Shown here: piece by piece, positions 5,311 through 12,327 of the stretch | Layout: each line of letters opens with the position of its first letter | Position numbering within the stretch: the first letter of the stretch is position 1 | Assembly (NCBI GenBank): GCA_007128275.1 | Contig: SKXR01000004.1 | Span: 1-12,327 of the forward strand | DNA length: 12,327 bases | Direction of reading: 5' to 3' | Origin: Kiritimatiellia bacterium | Lineage (GTDB): Bacteria > Verrucomicrobiota > Kiritimatiellia > SLAD01 | Position numbers and translations under genes: made by a program | The notes under the pieces: model-generated | Database searches by the model: none | Told to the model about the DNA's origin: nothing | Seen by the model: only the letters and a program-made list of their open reading frames with translations

Positions 5311-6365
5311 GCCGGGGACTTCACCTTCTTCACGGCGCCATAGCGACGCGGTTGCGTAACCCGACTGATCAGGGGCGACATCGCGTTGGCGAGCAGGATC
5401 GCGTACATGACGCCTTCGTTCAGTCCGCCGAACAACCGGATGATCACCGTCAACACGCCGATGAGACTGCCGTAGATCCAGACGCCTCTGCGCGTCTCGG
5501 GCGAGGCGACCATGTCGGTGGCCATGAACACGGCGCCGAGCATCAGGCCGCCGGAAAACAAGGTGAAGAGCGGGGAGGGATAAATTTCCGGATCGACGAG
5601 ATAGAAGATGCCGGAGAGCAGGGCGGCGGAAGCCAGGACGCCGAAGGTGATGCGCCAGTCCATCATCTTGCGGGCAATCAGGTACAGGCCGCAGACCAGA
5701 ATAAGGAGCGCGGAGGTTTCTCCGGCTGATCCGGCGATGGTGCCGGTGAGCAGTTGCACGGTGTCGGTGGAGACCTGTTCGAATTTCATGAGGGCGAGGG
5801 GCGTGGCCCCTGTAAAACCGTCCGGGGCCACCCGCGCCAGCCAGTCACTGTTGGTGGCGGGCATCATGAACGGCATGGTCAGGGTGGAAGGGATGAATTC
5901 CGTGAAACGCCCGGCGACCATGGAGGGGGTCCATGTCGTCATGGGAACGGTAAACGCCGCCTGCGCAAACGCGCGTCCGACCAGGGCGGGGTTCATCACG
6001 TTAAAGCCCAATCCGCCGAAAAAGACTTTGCCGACGGCCACGCCGAAGAACGAGGCCACGGCCGCCATCCAGAGCGGGAACGAAGGCGGCAGCGTCAGCG
6101 CGAGGAGAATGCCGGTGATGATCACGCTCCAATCGTTCACGGTGCTTTCGCGTCCGGCGACCCTGCAGAACAGGTGTTCCGTGCCGACACACACCGCCGT
6201 GCACACCACAATCAAGGCCAGCGCGCTGAGGCCGAATTGAAACACCGAATACGCGCATACCGGAAGCATCGCATAGACGACGTTTCGCATGATTACGTCG
6301 ACGGTCACCGGTTCCCGCAATTGCGGGGAGGTGCGGAGTTCGGCTTGGGGACGGGGTGCGCTCAT
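5307..6365 (-). CDS. rnfD: RnfD, membrane subunit with covalent FMN of the Rnf complex
   Basis: RnfD is the large membrane subunit of Rnf, homologous to NqrB, carrying a covalent FMN and probably part of the ion pathway. From the ATG at 6363-6365 the product is 352 residues, normal for the family. Visible features are GILLALTLPPSFPLWM (85-100), GGLGFNVMNPALVGRAF (117-133), the flavinylation motif DGFTGAT (182-188, FMN expected on Thr188), MATDMVASP (281-289) and GGLNEGVMYAILLANA (313-328), within many hydrophobic segments. The start overlaps the rnfC stop as ATGA. The frame stays open upstream to another ATG at 6464, but that extension lies wholly inside rnfC and is not conserved in type. The stop overlaps the rnfG start, again as ATGA. 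Confidence 0.96.
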   Translation of the reverse strand: MSAPRPQAELRTSPQLREPVTVDVIMRNVVYAMLPVCAYSVFQFGLSALALIVVCTAVCVGTEHLFCRVAGRESTVNDWSVIITGILLALTLPPSFPLWMAAVASFFGVAVGKVFFGGLGFNVMNPALVGRAFAQAAFTVPMTTWTPSMVAGRFTEFIPSTLTMPFMMPATNSDWLARVAPDGFTGATPLALMKFEQVSTDTVQLLTGTIAGSAGETSALLILVCGLYLIARKMMDWRITFGVLASAALLSGIFYLVDPEIYPSPLFTLFSGGLMLGAVFMATDMVASPETRRGVWIYGSLIGVLTVIIRLFGGLNEGVMYAILLANAMSPLISRVTQPRRYGAVKKVKSPA

Positions 6366-7729
6366 TTGGCCGCCGCTTTCAGTTCGCGGTTCATGCCTTT
6401 GGAGACCCGGAAATACTGGACCAGCGGAATTCCCGACGGACAGACGTAACTGCAACACCCGCATTCAAAGCAGTCGAACAGGTGATACTCGTCCATTTCC
6501 AGATAACGGCGTTTCACCGCGAGTTTGCCGAGTTGACAGGGGTTCAGGTGCATCGGACAGGCTTCGACACATTTTCCGCAACTGATACAGGGATAGGTCT
6601 TGGGCACGGTTTGCGCCGCGACATCTTCCGGCCGGAAAATGAGAAACCCGCCGCACCCCTTGGTGATCGGCACATCCAGCGAAGCTACCGTATCGCCCAT
6701 CATGGGGCCGCCGGTAATCAGGTACTGCGGGCCGCCTTGAAAGCCGAGTCGTTCGAGGATGAAACGAAGCGGGGTACCGATCGCCACCAGATAGTTCCCC
6801 GGCTTATCGAGGCCGGGGCCGGTGACCGTCACGACCCGTTCAATGACGCCCCGTTGCCAGGGGAGCAGGGCGCCGATCTGGGCCGTGGTCGCCACGTTGT
6901 ACACGCCGAGTCCGACCGCCGACGGATAGCCGCCGGACGGGATCTCGCGATTGACGAGCGCCTTGGCCAGCATCTTTTCCGCGCCTTGCGGATATTTGGT
7001 GGGGACCACCTTGACGGTCATCGAACCGTCCTTGGGCAGTACGCGTCGCACCGCTTCCGCCGCATCCCGCTTATTGTCTTCCGTCCCGATAATCGCCCGG
7101 TCGGCGCCCATGGCGCGCATGAGAATCTTCGTGCCCATGACCAGATCTTCCGGCTGTTCAAGCATCAGGCGATGATCCGTGGTCAGGTAGGGTTCGCATT
7201 CGCAGCCGTTGATAAGGATCGTGTCCACCTTGTGATCCGGCGGTGGAGACAGCTTGACATGGGTGGGAAACGCCGCGCCGCCCAATCCCACCAATCCGGC
7301 GTCTTGCACGGCCTGAATAATCTCTTTCGGGGTCATGGCGTCGATATCGCGCCGGGCGCCGTAAAGCATTTCCTGTGATTCACCCGGATGCACGGCCAGG
7401 ATGATCGCCGGTTTCCGGGGGCCTTTGGCCGTCGGGACAAGGTCGATGCGCTTGATGGTCCCGGTGGCGGGGGCATGCAGCGGGACGGACATGAAGCCGT
7501 CGGCGCGCGCGATCGGTTCGCCGCGCACCACTTCCTGGCCGGGATGAACGAGGGGAACGGACGGCTTGCCCGCATGTTGCGACAACAAGAGAAACAGTTC
7601 CGATGGAAACGCAAAACGTTGAATCGGTTTGCCCGCGGTATACTGCTTGTTCTCCGCGGGATGTACCCCGTGGGAAAACGTGCCGCCGCGGAGGTCGGCT
7701 GGAATGCGTGTGGCTAATTGGGCCGTCAT
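6362..7729 (-). CDS. rnfC: RnfC, NADH/FMN and two-[4Fe-4S] subunit of the Rnf complex
   Basis: RnfC is the cytoplasmic peripheral subunit where NAD+ is reduced. The 455-residue product begins with the N-terminal RnfC barrel region (FSHGVHPAENKQ, 18-29; lipoyl-like APATGTIKRID, 86-96). It then shows the FMN/NADH fold shared with NuoF: GLVGLGGAAFPTHVKL (145-160) and INGCECEPYLTTDH (173-186). Near the C-terminus are two ferredoxin clusters, with ligands Cys381, 384, 387, 391 and Cys420, 423, 426, 430, plus Cys398. NqrA of Na+-NQR lacks these clusters, so this is Rnf and not NQR. No clear Shine-Dalgarno precedes the ATG at 7729. It follows the oxidoreductase gene after 173 bases and opens the rnfCDGEA run. 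Confidence 0.97.
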   Translation of the reverse strand: MTAQLATRIPADLRGGTFSHGVHPAENKQYTAGKPIQRFAFPSELFLLLSQHAGKPSVPLVHPGQEVVRGEPIARADGFMSVPLHAPATGTIKRIDLVPTAKGPRKPAIILAVHPGESQEMLYGARRDIDAMTPKEIIQAVQDAGLVGLGGAAFPTHVKLSPPPDHKVDTILINGCECEPYLTTDHRLMLEQPEDLVMGTKILMRAMGADRAIIGTEDNKRDAAEAVRRVLPKDGSMTVKVVPTKYPQGAEKMLAKALVNREIPSGGYPSAVGLGVYNVATTAQIGALLPWQRGVIERVVTVTGPGLDKPGNYLVAIGTPLRFILERLGFQGGPQYLITGGPMMGDTVASLDVPITKGCGGFLIFRPEDVAAQTVPKTYPCISCGKCVEACPMHLNPCQLGKLAVKRRYLEMDEYHLFDCFECGCCSYVCPSGIPLVQYFRVSKGMNRELKAAAK

Positions 7730-7795
7730 GGTATCAAACGAATTCTATGTTTACCGCTGTGTCTCAACTTCGCTGTGCTCCGCTTACCCGTTGCT

Positions 7796-7825
7796 GCGGG
7801 TGGTCCCGAAGCGGGACACACCCGC
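7796..7825 (-). other. Strong GC-rich hairpin between the oxidoreductase gene and rnfC
   Basis: GCGGGTG plus GTCCCG (7796-7808) pairs with CGGGAC plus CACCCGC (7812-7825) to give 13 base pairs with one bulged base and a 3-base loop. No T-run follows in the direction of transcription, so it is not a standard intrinsic terminator. It may protect or process the message between the two genes, or be a REP-type repeat. In the rest of the 173-base gap I see only two copies of TGAACAC (7884-7897), five bases after the oxidoreductase stop codon, and no convincing promoter. Confidence 0.6.
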
Positions 7826-7902
7826 GCTCCAAGAGATAGCCTGTTCCGAGCGTTGACGCACTGACTTCGGCCAGAGACCGAACTGAACACTGAACACTCC
7901 TT

Positions 7903-10900
7903 CTACTGAAACTTCTCCGCGCGTTTGATCAGCTTGTCCAAGCCCTTTTCGCTCGGATCAGGCGGCGTGCCCGGATGAATGCATTTGCCGGTGCATTTTT
8001 CAGCGGACCGCACGATATCCTTATACGGACCGCCCTTCGGATCCTTCACATACGCTTTCTTTTCGTCGTCGTAGGCAAAGATCTTCGGGTTGATATTCAC
8101 GCACTCGTCGCACGACGTGCATTCGTTGCGATCAATCCACACGGGTTCATGGCCCTCGACACCTCCGGCCGATGCTGCGCCCGGAGCCGCTCCGGCAGCG
8201 GCCGGCGTGGCGGCCAACGCTTCCTGGAACGATACGGCGCCGCCTTTCCCGCCCAGCATGGCCATCAAGCCGGATGCCAGTTTCTGTGCGGTTTCCGCCC
8301 GGACCTGTTGTGCGATCTGCTCGGGATCGACCTTCTTCACCAGTCCCGCGAGAGCCTTCAAGGTCCGCCAGAATCCGCGGCGTTCTTCGGTGGACTCCAC
8401 CAATTCGGCGGACACGAGCGCGCGAATGAGCCGGTTCTTGTTGTTTACGGCCCAGACATAGGGGAACAGGCCTTCCCGTTCATCTTCCGGTTTGTCGATG
8501 AATTCAGTCAGCGGCACCATATTTTCGTTCCACGTATCCTGCGGAGCCACGCGGAAATGTTTACGGAACCGTCCTTCGCCCACGGCAAAATCGGCGAAGG
8601 TCATCGGCACATCCATCTTTTGTGCGTTCCCGTCTTCGTCCTGGTATTCCAGACTGTACACGGGCCAATCGTCGTCGATGGCCGGATTGCCTTCGAGGTC
8701 GAGGCATTCCTCCCAGGACTCGCCCGCGTCCGGATCGAAGCGCAGGACCGGATAGGCCCGCGATTCCAACGCCATTTTGCTCCGGGCAAATGAGGCGTCG
8801 TCGCCCACTCCGTGTTCCGGTTGACAGACGGTATACACGTTGAAGAGGGCGGGGCGTCGGGTGTTGATGCCGTCGATGAACCCTTCGATCATGTGCGTGT
8901 AGTTGGACAGGTTGGACTGGTGAATGAACGCGGTGCGGTGCGCCGCGCCGATCAGGCTGATCTCCTTGCGTGTTTCGGTCTTCCCGTGCCATGCCTTGCC
9001 GTACGGGGCCATGTCCGACACCTGGCCGATGAAGCCCGAGGTGCAGGCCTGCCCGCCGGTGTTCGAATAGACCTGCGTGTCGAGGATCAGGATCTTCACC
9101 GGGCGACCCGACATCAACGCGCGCGACAGGTTCTGGAAACCAATGTCGTACATGGCGCCGTCGCCGCCGACCGCGACCACCGGCGGACAGAGCATGAACT
9201 CTTCGTCGGTGAACTTGCTCCAGTTATAGTAGGTGAGTGATTCGCGGACTTGCTCGTAATTCCCGTTGCCTTCCAGTACGGCTTCCGCCATCCGGATGGT
9301 CTTGAAGCCGTCGGCCATTTTGACCATGTGCCCTTCGAACACGCCGAGTGCGACGGAAGGCGCGTCCTGGAACAGGTGATTGGTCCACGGGAACGGGTAG
9401 GGGTTGTACGGGAAGGATGACCCGTACACCGACGAGCACCCGGTGGCGTTGGTGAAGCCCATGTTGGCCCGGCCGGTGTTCGTCACGCCGACCTCATAAT
9501 TCCATTTCAGGTCCTTCAACTGCTTCAACAAGCCCGTGACCCAGGACAACCATTCCTGGTCCAGCGGCACGCCGGCCGTGCCTTCGTCGAGTTCTCCGGC
9601 CAGTTCGGACAGTTTCAGGTCGCCCGTGCGATGGGCGTCGATGATCTTATGTATACGCGTCGCATCGCTGATGTCGACCGTTTCAGCCAGCTTCATCTTG
9701 ATATGCTGTTCCAGCTTTTCAATCAGGCCGTTGATGTGTTCGACATGTTTTTTGACGCGTCGTTGCATCATCGTGGTGATCGTGGCGGTGAAGATATGCA
9801 GGACGGATTTCTCTCCGCACCCTGTGCAGGCGCCGTCGCCACAGACCATCGACTGATACGCGCTCTTGTCCATCAGCATGGTTTCCAGCGCGCCGATCTT
9901 CTCGTCGATATCGTCGATCCGAATATACTCCGGCGGGGTGGTCGGCAGATCCAGCCAGTAATCCCAATCCCGGCGCAATTCCGCGACGCTGTCCACGGTT
10001 TGGTCCACGATACGGAGCGCGTCGTCGTCACACACGTCCACGCACAACATGCAGCCTTTGCAGGTGTACGGGTTTACGGTGATCGCGTACAGGCCGCCCG
10101 CGCCCTTCTGTTCCTTTTCCTTCTGGTTGTAATACGGTTTCGTCAGGGCGAATTTGAAGGTGCCCATGGATTGGCGGAACCAGCCGAATTCTTCCTCGAA
10201 CTCCTTGCGATCCGTTTCCGGCGCTTCTTCCAGCGTGGCCGTAATGGCCTGATCGAGCAGGGGCGTCACATCCACGGCTTTCCCGTTGGCGCCGGTGGTG
10301 GCCGCGCGCAATTTCTTTTCCACCGTGCGGACGGCACGCCGGAGATGTTTAACCTCGTGCCCGGCCTTTTCGACCCGCTTGATGGCGGTGTTGAACGCGT
10401 CGGTGACGCTGCACGCGATGCCGGGGATGGCGCTGTCCGGGCAGACCGTGAAGCAATCGCTGCACGCCGTGCAGTTTTCGGGAATCCATACCGGATGCTG
10501 GAACCGGATCTGCGTCATGTCGCGATACACGCCGGTATTGGCGGGGATGAGACTCATCGCGTTAAACGGATCGGCCAGGTTATCGTTCGGACGGCCGCCC
10601 AGATAGAAGCAGCCCGTCTGTTCCCAGAACCGGTGAATATCCGTCTTGCGATCTTCGCTGGCCGGCATCCGCTTCAGCATGATCGGCATCGTGGACTCTT
10701 TTTTCAGCTCCTTTTCGCGGTCGCGGGTGATTTCCTTTTCGGTGATCTCCGTGATCTGATCGAATCCGCGACGCACCACGCGCAGGTTGTCTTCCACCAC
10801 GCGCGCGCCTTTACTGCCGAACTTGCTTTCGATCTGGTCCTTAATGGCCGTGAACAGGGATTCTTCCGTCAGCTTCGCCGATTCCATGACCGGCGAAGTG

Positions 10901-12327
10901 GCGAAGAACGCGCCTTGGAAGGCGATGCCCTGCATGCGCAGTTGCAGCTCGGGGTCCGTGGCTTCGTCGCGCGCGATGTGAAACGCGTCGAGATAGTAGA
11001 CCCGGATTTCGTTTTCGATGATGTACTTCTGTTTGGTCGGCGGAATCATCTTCCAGACCGCTTCGGGGGAGTCGAGATCGCTCTGGATAATGAACACGCC
11101 GCCCTTCTTCAAGCCGAACAACGGGTTTGAATGGCTGAATACGTTGGGATCGGGCGAGAGCACGACATCCACGAAGTTGTATTCGCAATTGATCCGGATC
11201 GGTTTCGGCGCCGCGGAGAGGTAATACGTGGTCGGTTGGCCTTTCTTCTCCGACCCGTACTTCGGATTGGCTTTGATATCGTACCCGAGCAGGTCGTACA
11301 GGGTCATGGCCAGATTCTTGCCGGTTGTCATGGCGCCCCAGCCGCCGACGGAATGCATGCGGACCGTAATGGAGCCGTCCGGCAACAGGTTCGGGTTTTC
11401 GCTGCCTTTCACGGCCAGATCCTGGATGTTCGGATACAAGTCCCGGATTTCCTGCTGATAGATCTCCTGTTTGGGCGTGAACGGTTTGTCATGCAGGAAA
11501 TCGATCGAGAGATAGAAGAACTTCTTCCGGGGGGCGTCCGGCAACATGTTTTCCACCGCGCCGACAATGCCTTCGGGCTGCAAATCGCGGCTGCCCATTC
11601 CGAAACAGCCGGAATACAGCGGGGGATTGTCCTGCGGTTTCTTGTACGTGGCGTAGCGCGGGTAGGGGACGCCGTTCTTGCTCTGGGTCATCCCGTTCTC
11701 AATGCTCTTGATCAGACTGACACGGATTTCGCGAATCAGCGGGAGATCTTCGGACAAGGGCTGATCGGTTCGTTCCAGCACCGTCACGCCTTTGCGGCCT
11801 TTCAGCAGCGCGCTGATCAGGTCGCCGGGGAAGGGGCGATACATGGTCATGTTCACCACGCCAATTTTCAGTCCGCGCGTGTCGCGCAGATAATCGGTGA
11901 CCGCTTCGGCCGTGCCGATGACGCTGCCCATGCCCACGATCAGGTATTCGGCGTCTTCGCAGCGATATGTGGATATCCGGTTATATGGCCGGCCCGTCAG
12001 CGCCGAGTATTCGGCCATGCATTGATCCGCGATCTCGCGGATGTGATCGAAAAAGTAGGGGCGCTGCGCCGCCACGGACTGCATGTACGCGTCCTGGTTC
12101 TGCACGCACCCGGCGAGCACCGGATTGTCCACATTCCAAAGCATCGGCACGCGGCGCCGGGTCTTTCCGTACATCAACTGCTGGCCGGGTGTCGGGGTAT
12201 CAATGATGTCACTCGGCAAGCCGAGATACTCGGCGATAAGTTCGCGTTCGGGTACGCGCATGGTTTCGATAAGATGCGTGGTCAGAAACCCGTCCTGGCC
12301 GACGGCGCCCGGGGTCAGCGAAAGCTC
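7903..12327 (-). CDS. Single-chain 2-oxoacid (pyruvate):ferredoxin oxidoreductase with C-terminal ferredoxin domain (N-terminus off-window)
   Basis: This enzyme oxidatively decarboxylates a 2-oxoacid, most likely pyruvate, to the acyl-CoA and reduces ferredoxin. The visible 1474 residues lack the first part of the thiamine PYR domain; the frame runs off the window, so the Met at 12261 is not the start. Counting from that Met: the transketolase-C-like domain is at about 100-168 and the gamma domain (HSVGGWGAMTTGKN) at 298-506. Two [4Fe-4S] sites follow at Cys597/600/603/607 and Cys734/737/740/744. The thiamine domain has proximal-cluster cysteines 812, 815, 942 and 1146, GGDGAMYDIGFQN (1032-1044) and DTQVYSNTGGQ (1061-1071). 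An Ala/Pro/Gly linker (1348-1370) leads to a ferredoxin-like domain with Cys1381, 1384, 1387, 1423 and 1427. Long helical insertions lie between 607 and 734 and between 815 and 942. Substrate choice cannot be confirmed because the relevant N-terminal residues are missing. Confidence 0.95.
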   Translation of the reverse strand, partial: ELSLTPGAVGQDGFLTTHLIETMRVPERELIAEYLGLPSDIIDTPTPGQQLMYGKTRRRVPMLWNVDNPVLAGCVQNQDAYMQSVAAQRPYFFDHIREIADQCMAEYSALTGRPYNRISTYRCEDAEYLIVGMGSVIGTAEAVTDYLRDTRGLKIGVVNMTMYRPFPGDLISALLKGRKGVTVLERTDQPLSEDLPLIREIRVSLIKSIENGMTQSKNGVPYPRYATYKKPQDNPPLYSGCFGMGSRDLQPEGIVGAVENMLPDAPRKKFFYLSIDFLHDKPFTPKQEIYQQEIRDLYPNIQDLAVKGSENPNLLPDGSITVRMHSVGGWGAMTTGKNLAMTLYDLLGYDIKANPKYGSEKKGQPTTYYLSAAPKPIRINCEYNFVDVVLSPDPNVFSHSNPLFGLKKGGVFIIQSDLDSPEAVWKMIPPTKQKYIIENEIRVYYLDAFHIARDEATDPELQLRMQGIAFQGAFFATSPVMESAKLTEESLFTAIKDQIESKFGSKGARVVEDNLRVVRRGFDQITEITEKEITRDREKELKKESTMPIMLKRMPASEDRKTDIHRFWEQTGCFYLGGRPNDNLADPFNAMSLIPANTGVYRDMTQIRFQHPVWIPENCTACSDCFTVCPDSAIPGIACSVTDAFNTAIKRVEKAGHEVKHLRRAVRTVEKKLRAATTGANGKAVDVTPLLDQAITATLEEAPETDRKEFEEEFGWFRQSMGTFKFALTKPYYNQKEKEQKGAGGLYAITVNPYTCKGCMLCVDVCDDDALRIVDQTVDSVAELRRDWDYWLDLPTTPPEYIRIDDIDEKIGALETMLMDKSAYQSMVCGDGACTGCGEKSVLHIFTATITTMMQRRVKKHVEHINGLIEKLEQHIKMKLAETVDISDATRIHKIIDAHRTGDLKLSELAGELDEGTAGVPLDQEWLSWVTGLLKQLKDLKWNYEVGVTNTGRANMGFTNATGCSSVYGSSFPYNPYPFPWTNHLFQDAPSVALGVFEGHMVKMADGFKTIRMAEAVLEGNGNYEQVRESLTYYNWSKFTDEEFMLCPPVVAVGGDGAMYDIGFQNLSRALMSGRPVKILILDTQVYSNTGGQACTSGFIGQVSDMAPYGKAWHGKTETRKEISLIGAAHRTAFIHQSNLSNYTHMIEGFIDGINTRRPALFNVYTVCQPEHGVGDDASFARSKMALESRAYPVLRFDPDAGESWEECLDLEGNPAIDDDWPVYSLEYQDEDGNAQKMDVPMTFADFAVGEGRFRKHFRVAPQDTWNENMVPLTEFIDKPEDEREGLFPYVWAVNNKNRLIRALVSAELVESTEERRGFWRTLKALAGLVKKVDPEQIAQQVRAETAQKLASGLMAMLGGKGGAVSFQEALAATPAAAGAAPGAASAGGVEGHEPVWIDRNECTSCDECVNINPKIFAYDDEKKAYVKDPKGGPYKDIVRSAEKCTGKCIHPGTPPDPSEKGLDKLIKRAEKFQ

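Noticed and set aside
6366..6464. Longer RnfD starting at the ATG at 6464
   Set aside because: The added residues come from the rnfC coding region and do not resemble RnfD. The ATG at 6363-6365 overlaps the rnfC stop as ATGA and gives the normal length.
3310..7729. A Na+-NQR operon instead of Rnf
   Set aside because: The homologous membrane subunits alone are ambiguous. RnfC has two four-cysteine ferredoxin motifs and the NuoF-like fold, and no NqrA or NqrF (2Fe-2S plus FAD) is present.
7730..7775. A sigma-70 promoter for rnfC (minus-strand TTGAGA and TAGAAT)
   Set aside because: The hexamers are only about 14 bases apart, and the second lies too close to the ATG to leave a normal leader.
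7796..7825. Intrinsic terminator after the oxidoreductase gene
   Set aside because: The stem is strong, but no T-run follows it in the direction of transcription.
9631..11130. A 499-codon open frame on the plus strand
   Set aside because: It lies opposite the oxidoreductase gene, whose motifs are certain. Its translation is low in complexity and shows no domain, as expected from high-GC antisense frames. The same holds for plus-strand frames at 6356-7378, 5754-6449 and 7975-8793.

Overview
The window looks like part of an anaerobe's chromosome devoted to electron transfer around ferredoxin and hydrogen. By eye it is moderately GC-rich and densely packed with genes. The lineage is uncertain. 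An Rnf complex, a long single-chain pyruvate:ferredoxin oxidoreductase and hydrogenase maturation genes fit a strictly or facultatively anaerobic, probably Gram-negative bacterium. A PVC-group or desulfobacterial origin is only a guess.

Layout. On the plus strand, 1-80 is the last part of hypD, 220-1257 is hypE (both for [NiFe]-hydrogenase maturation), and 1402-2094 encodes an unrecognised four-helix membrane protein with a TPR-like tail. Everything from 12327 down to 2124 is on the minus strand and reads as one co-directional block: a large 2-oxoacid (pyruvate):ferredoxin oxidoreductase whose N-terminus is off-window, then rnfC, rnfD, rnfG, rnfE and rnfA, coupled by overlaps or abutting codons, then a 67-residue cysteine-rich membrane protein, then a plant-type ferredoxin-NADP+ reductase. 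The two transcription directions converge at about 2095-2123.

How the genes may work together. The oxidoreductase makes low-potential electrons from pyruvate. Rnf passes such electrons to NAD+ while pumping Na+ or H+, and the flavoprotein reductase could pass them to NADP+. No rnfB is present in the visible cluster, although RnfB is the usual ferredoxin-accepting subunit. The oxidoreductase instead ends in its own fused ferredoxin-like domain. The small protein at the end of the rnf genes resembles NqrM, a maturation factor of the related Na+-NQR, in its layout.

Non-coding structure. Exact 7-base-period arrays with core AACC (complement GGTT) fill two intergenic regions, ending a few bases before the hypE start and flush with the small-protein stop. 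A REP-like palindrome has been absorbed into the 3' end of rnfG, where it encodes a non-conserved tail. Other hairpins lie before the unknown membrane gene, between the convergent genes, and between the oxidoreductase and rnfC.
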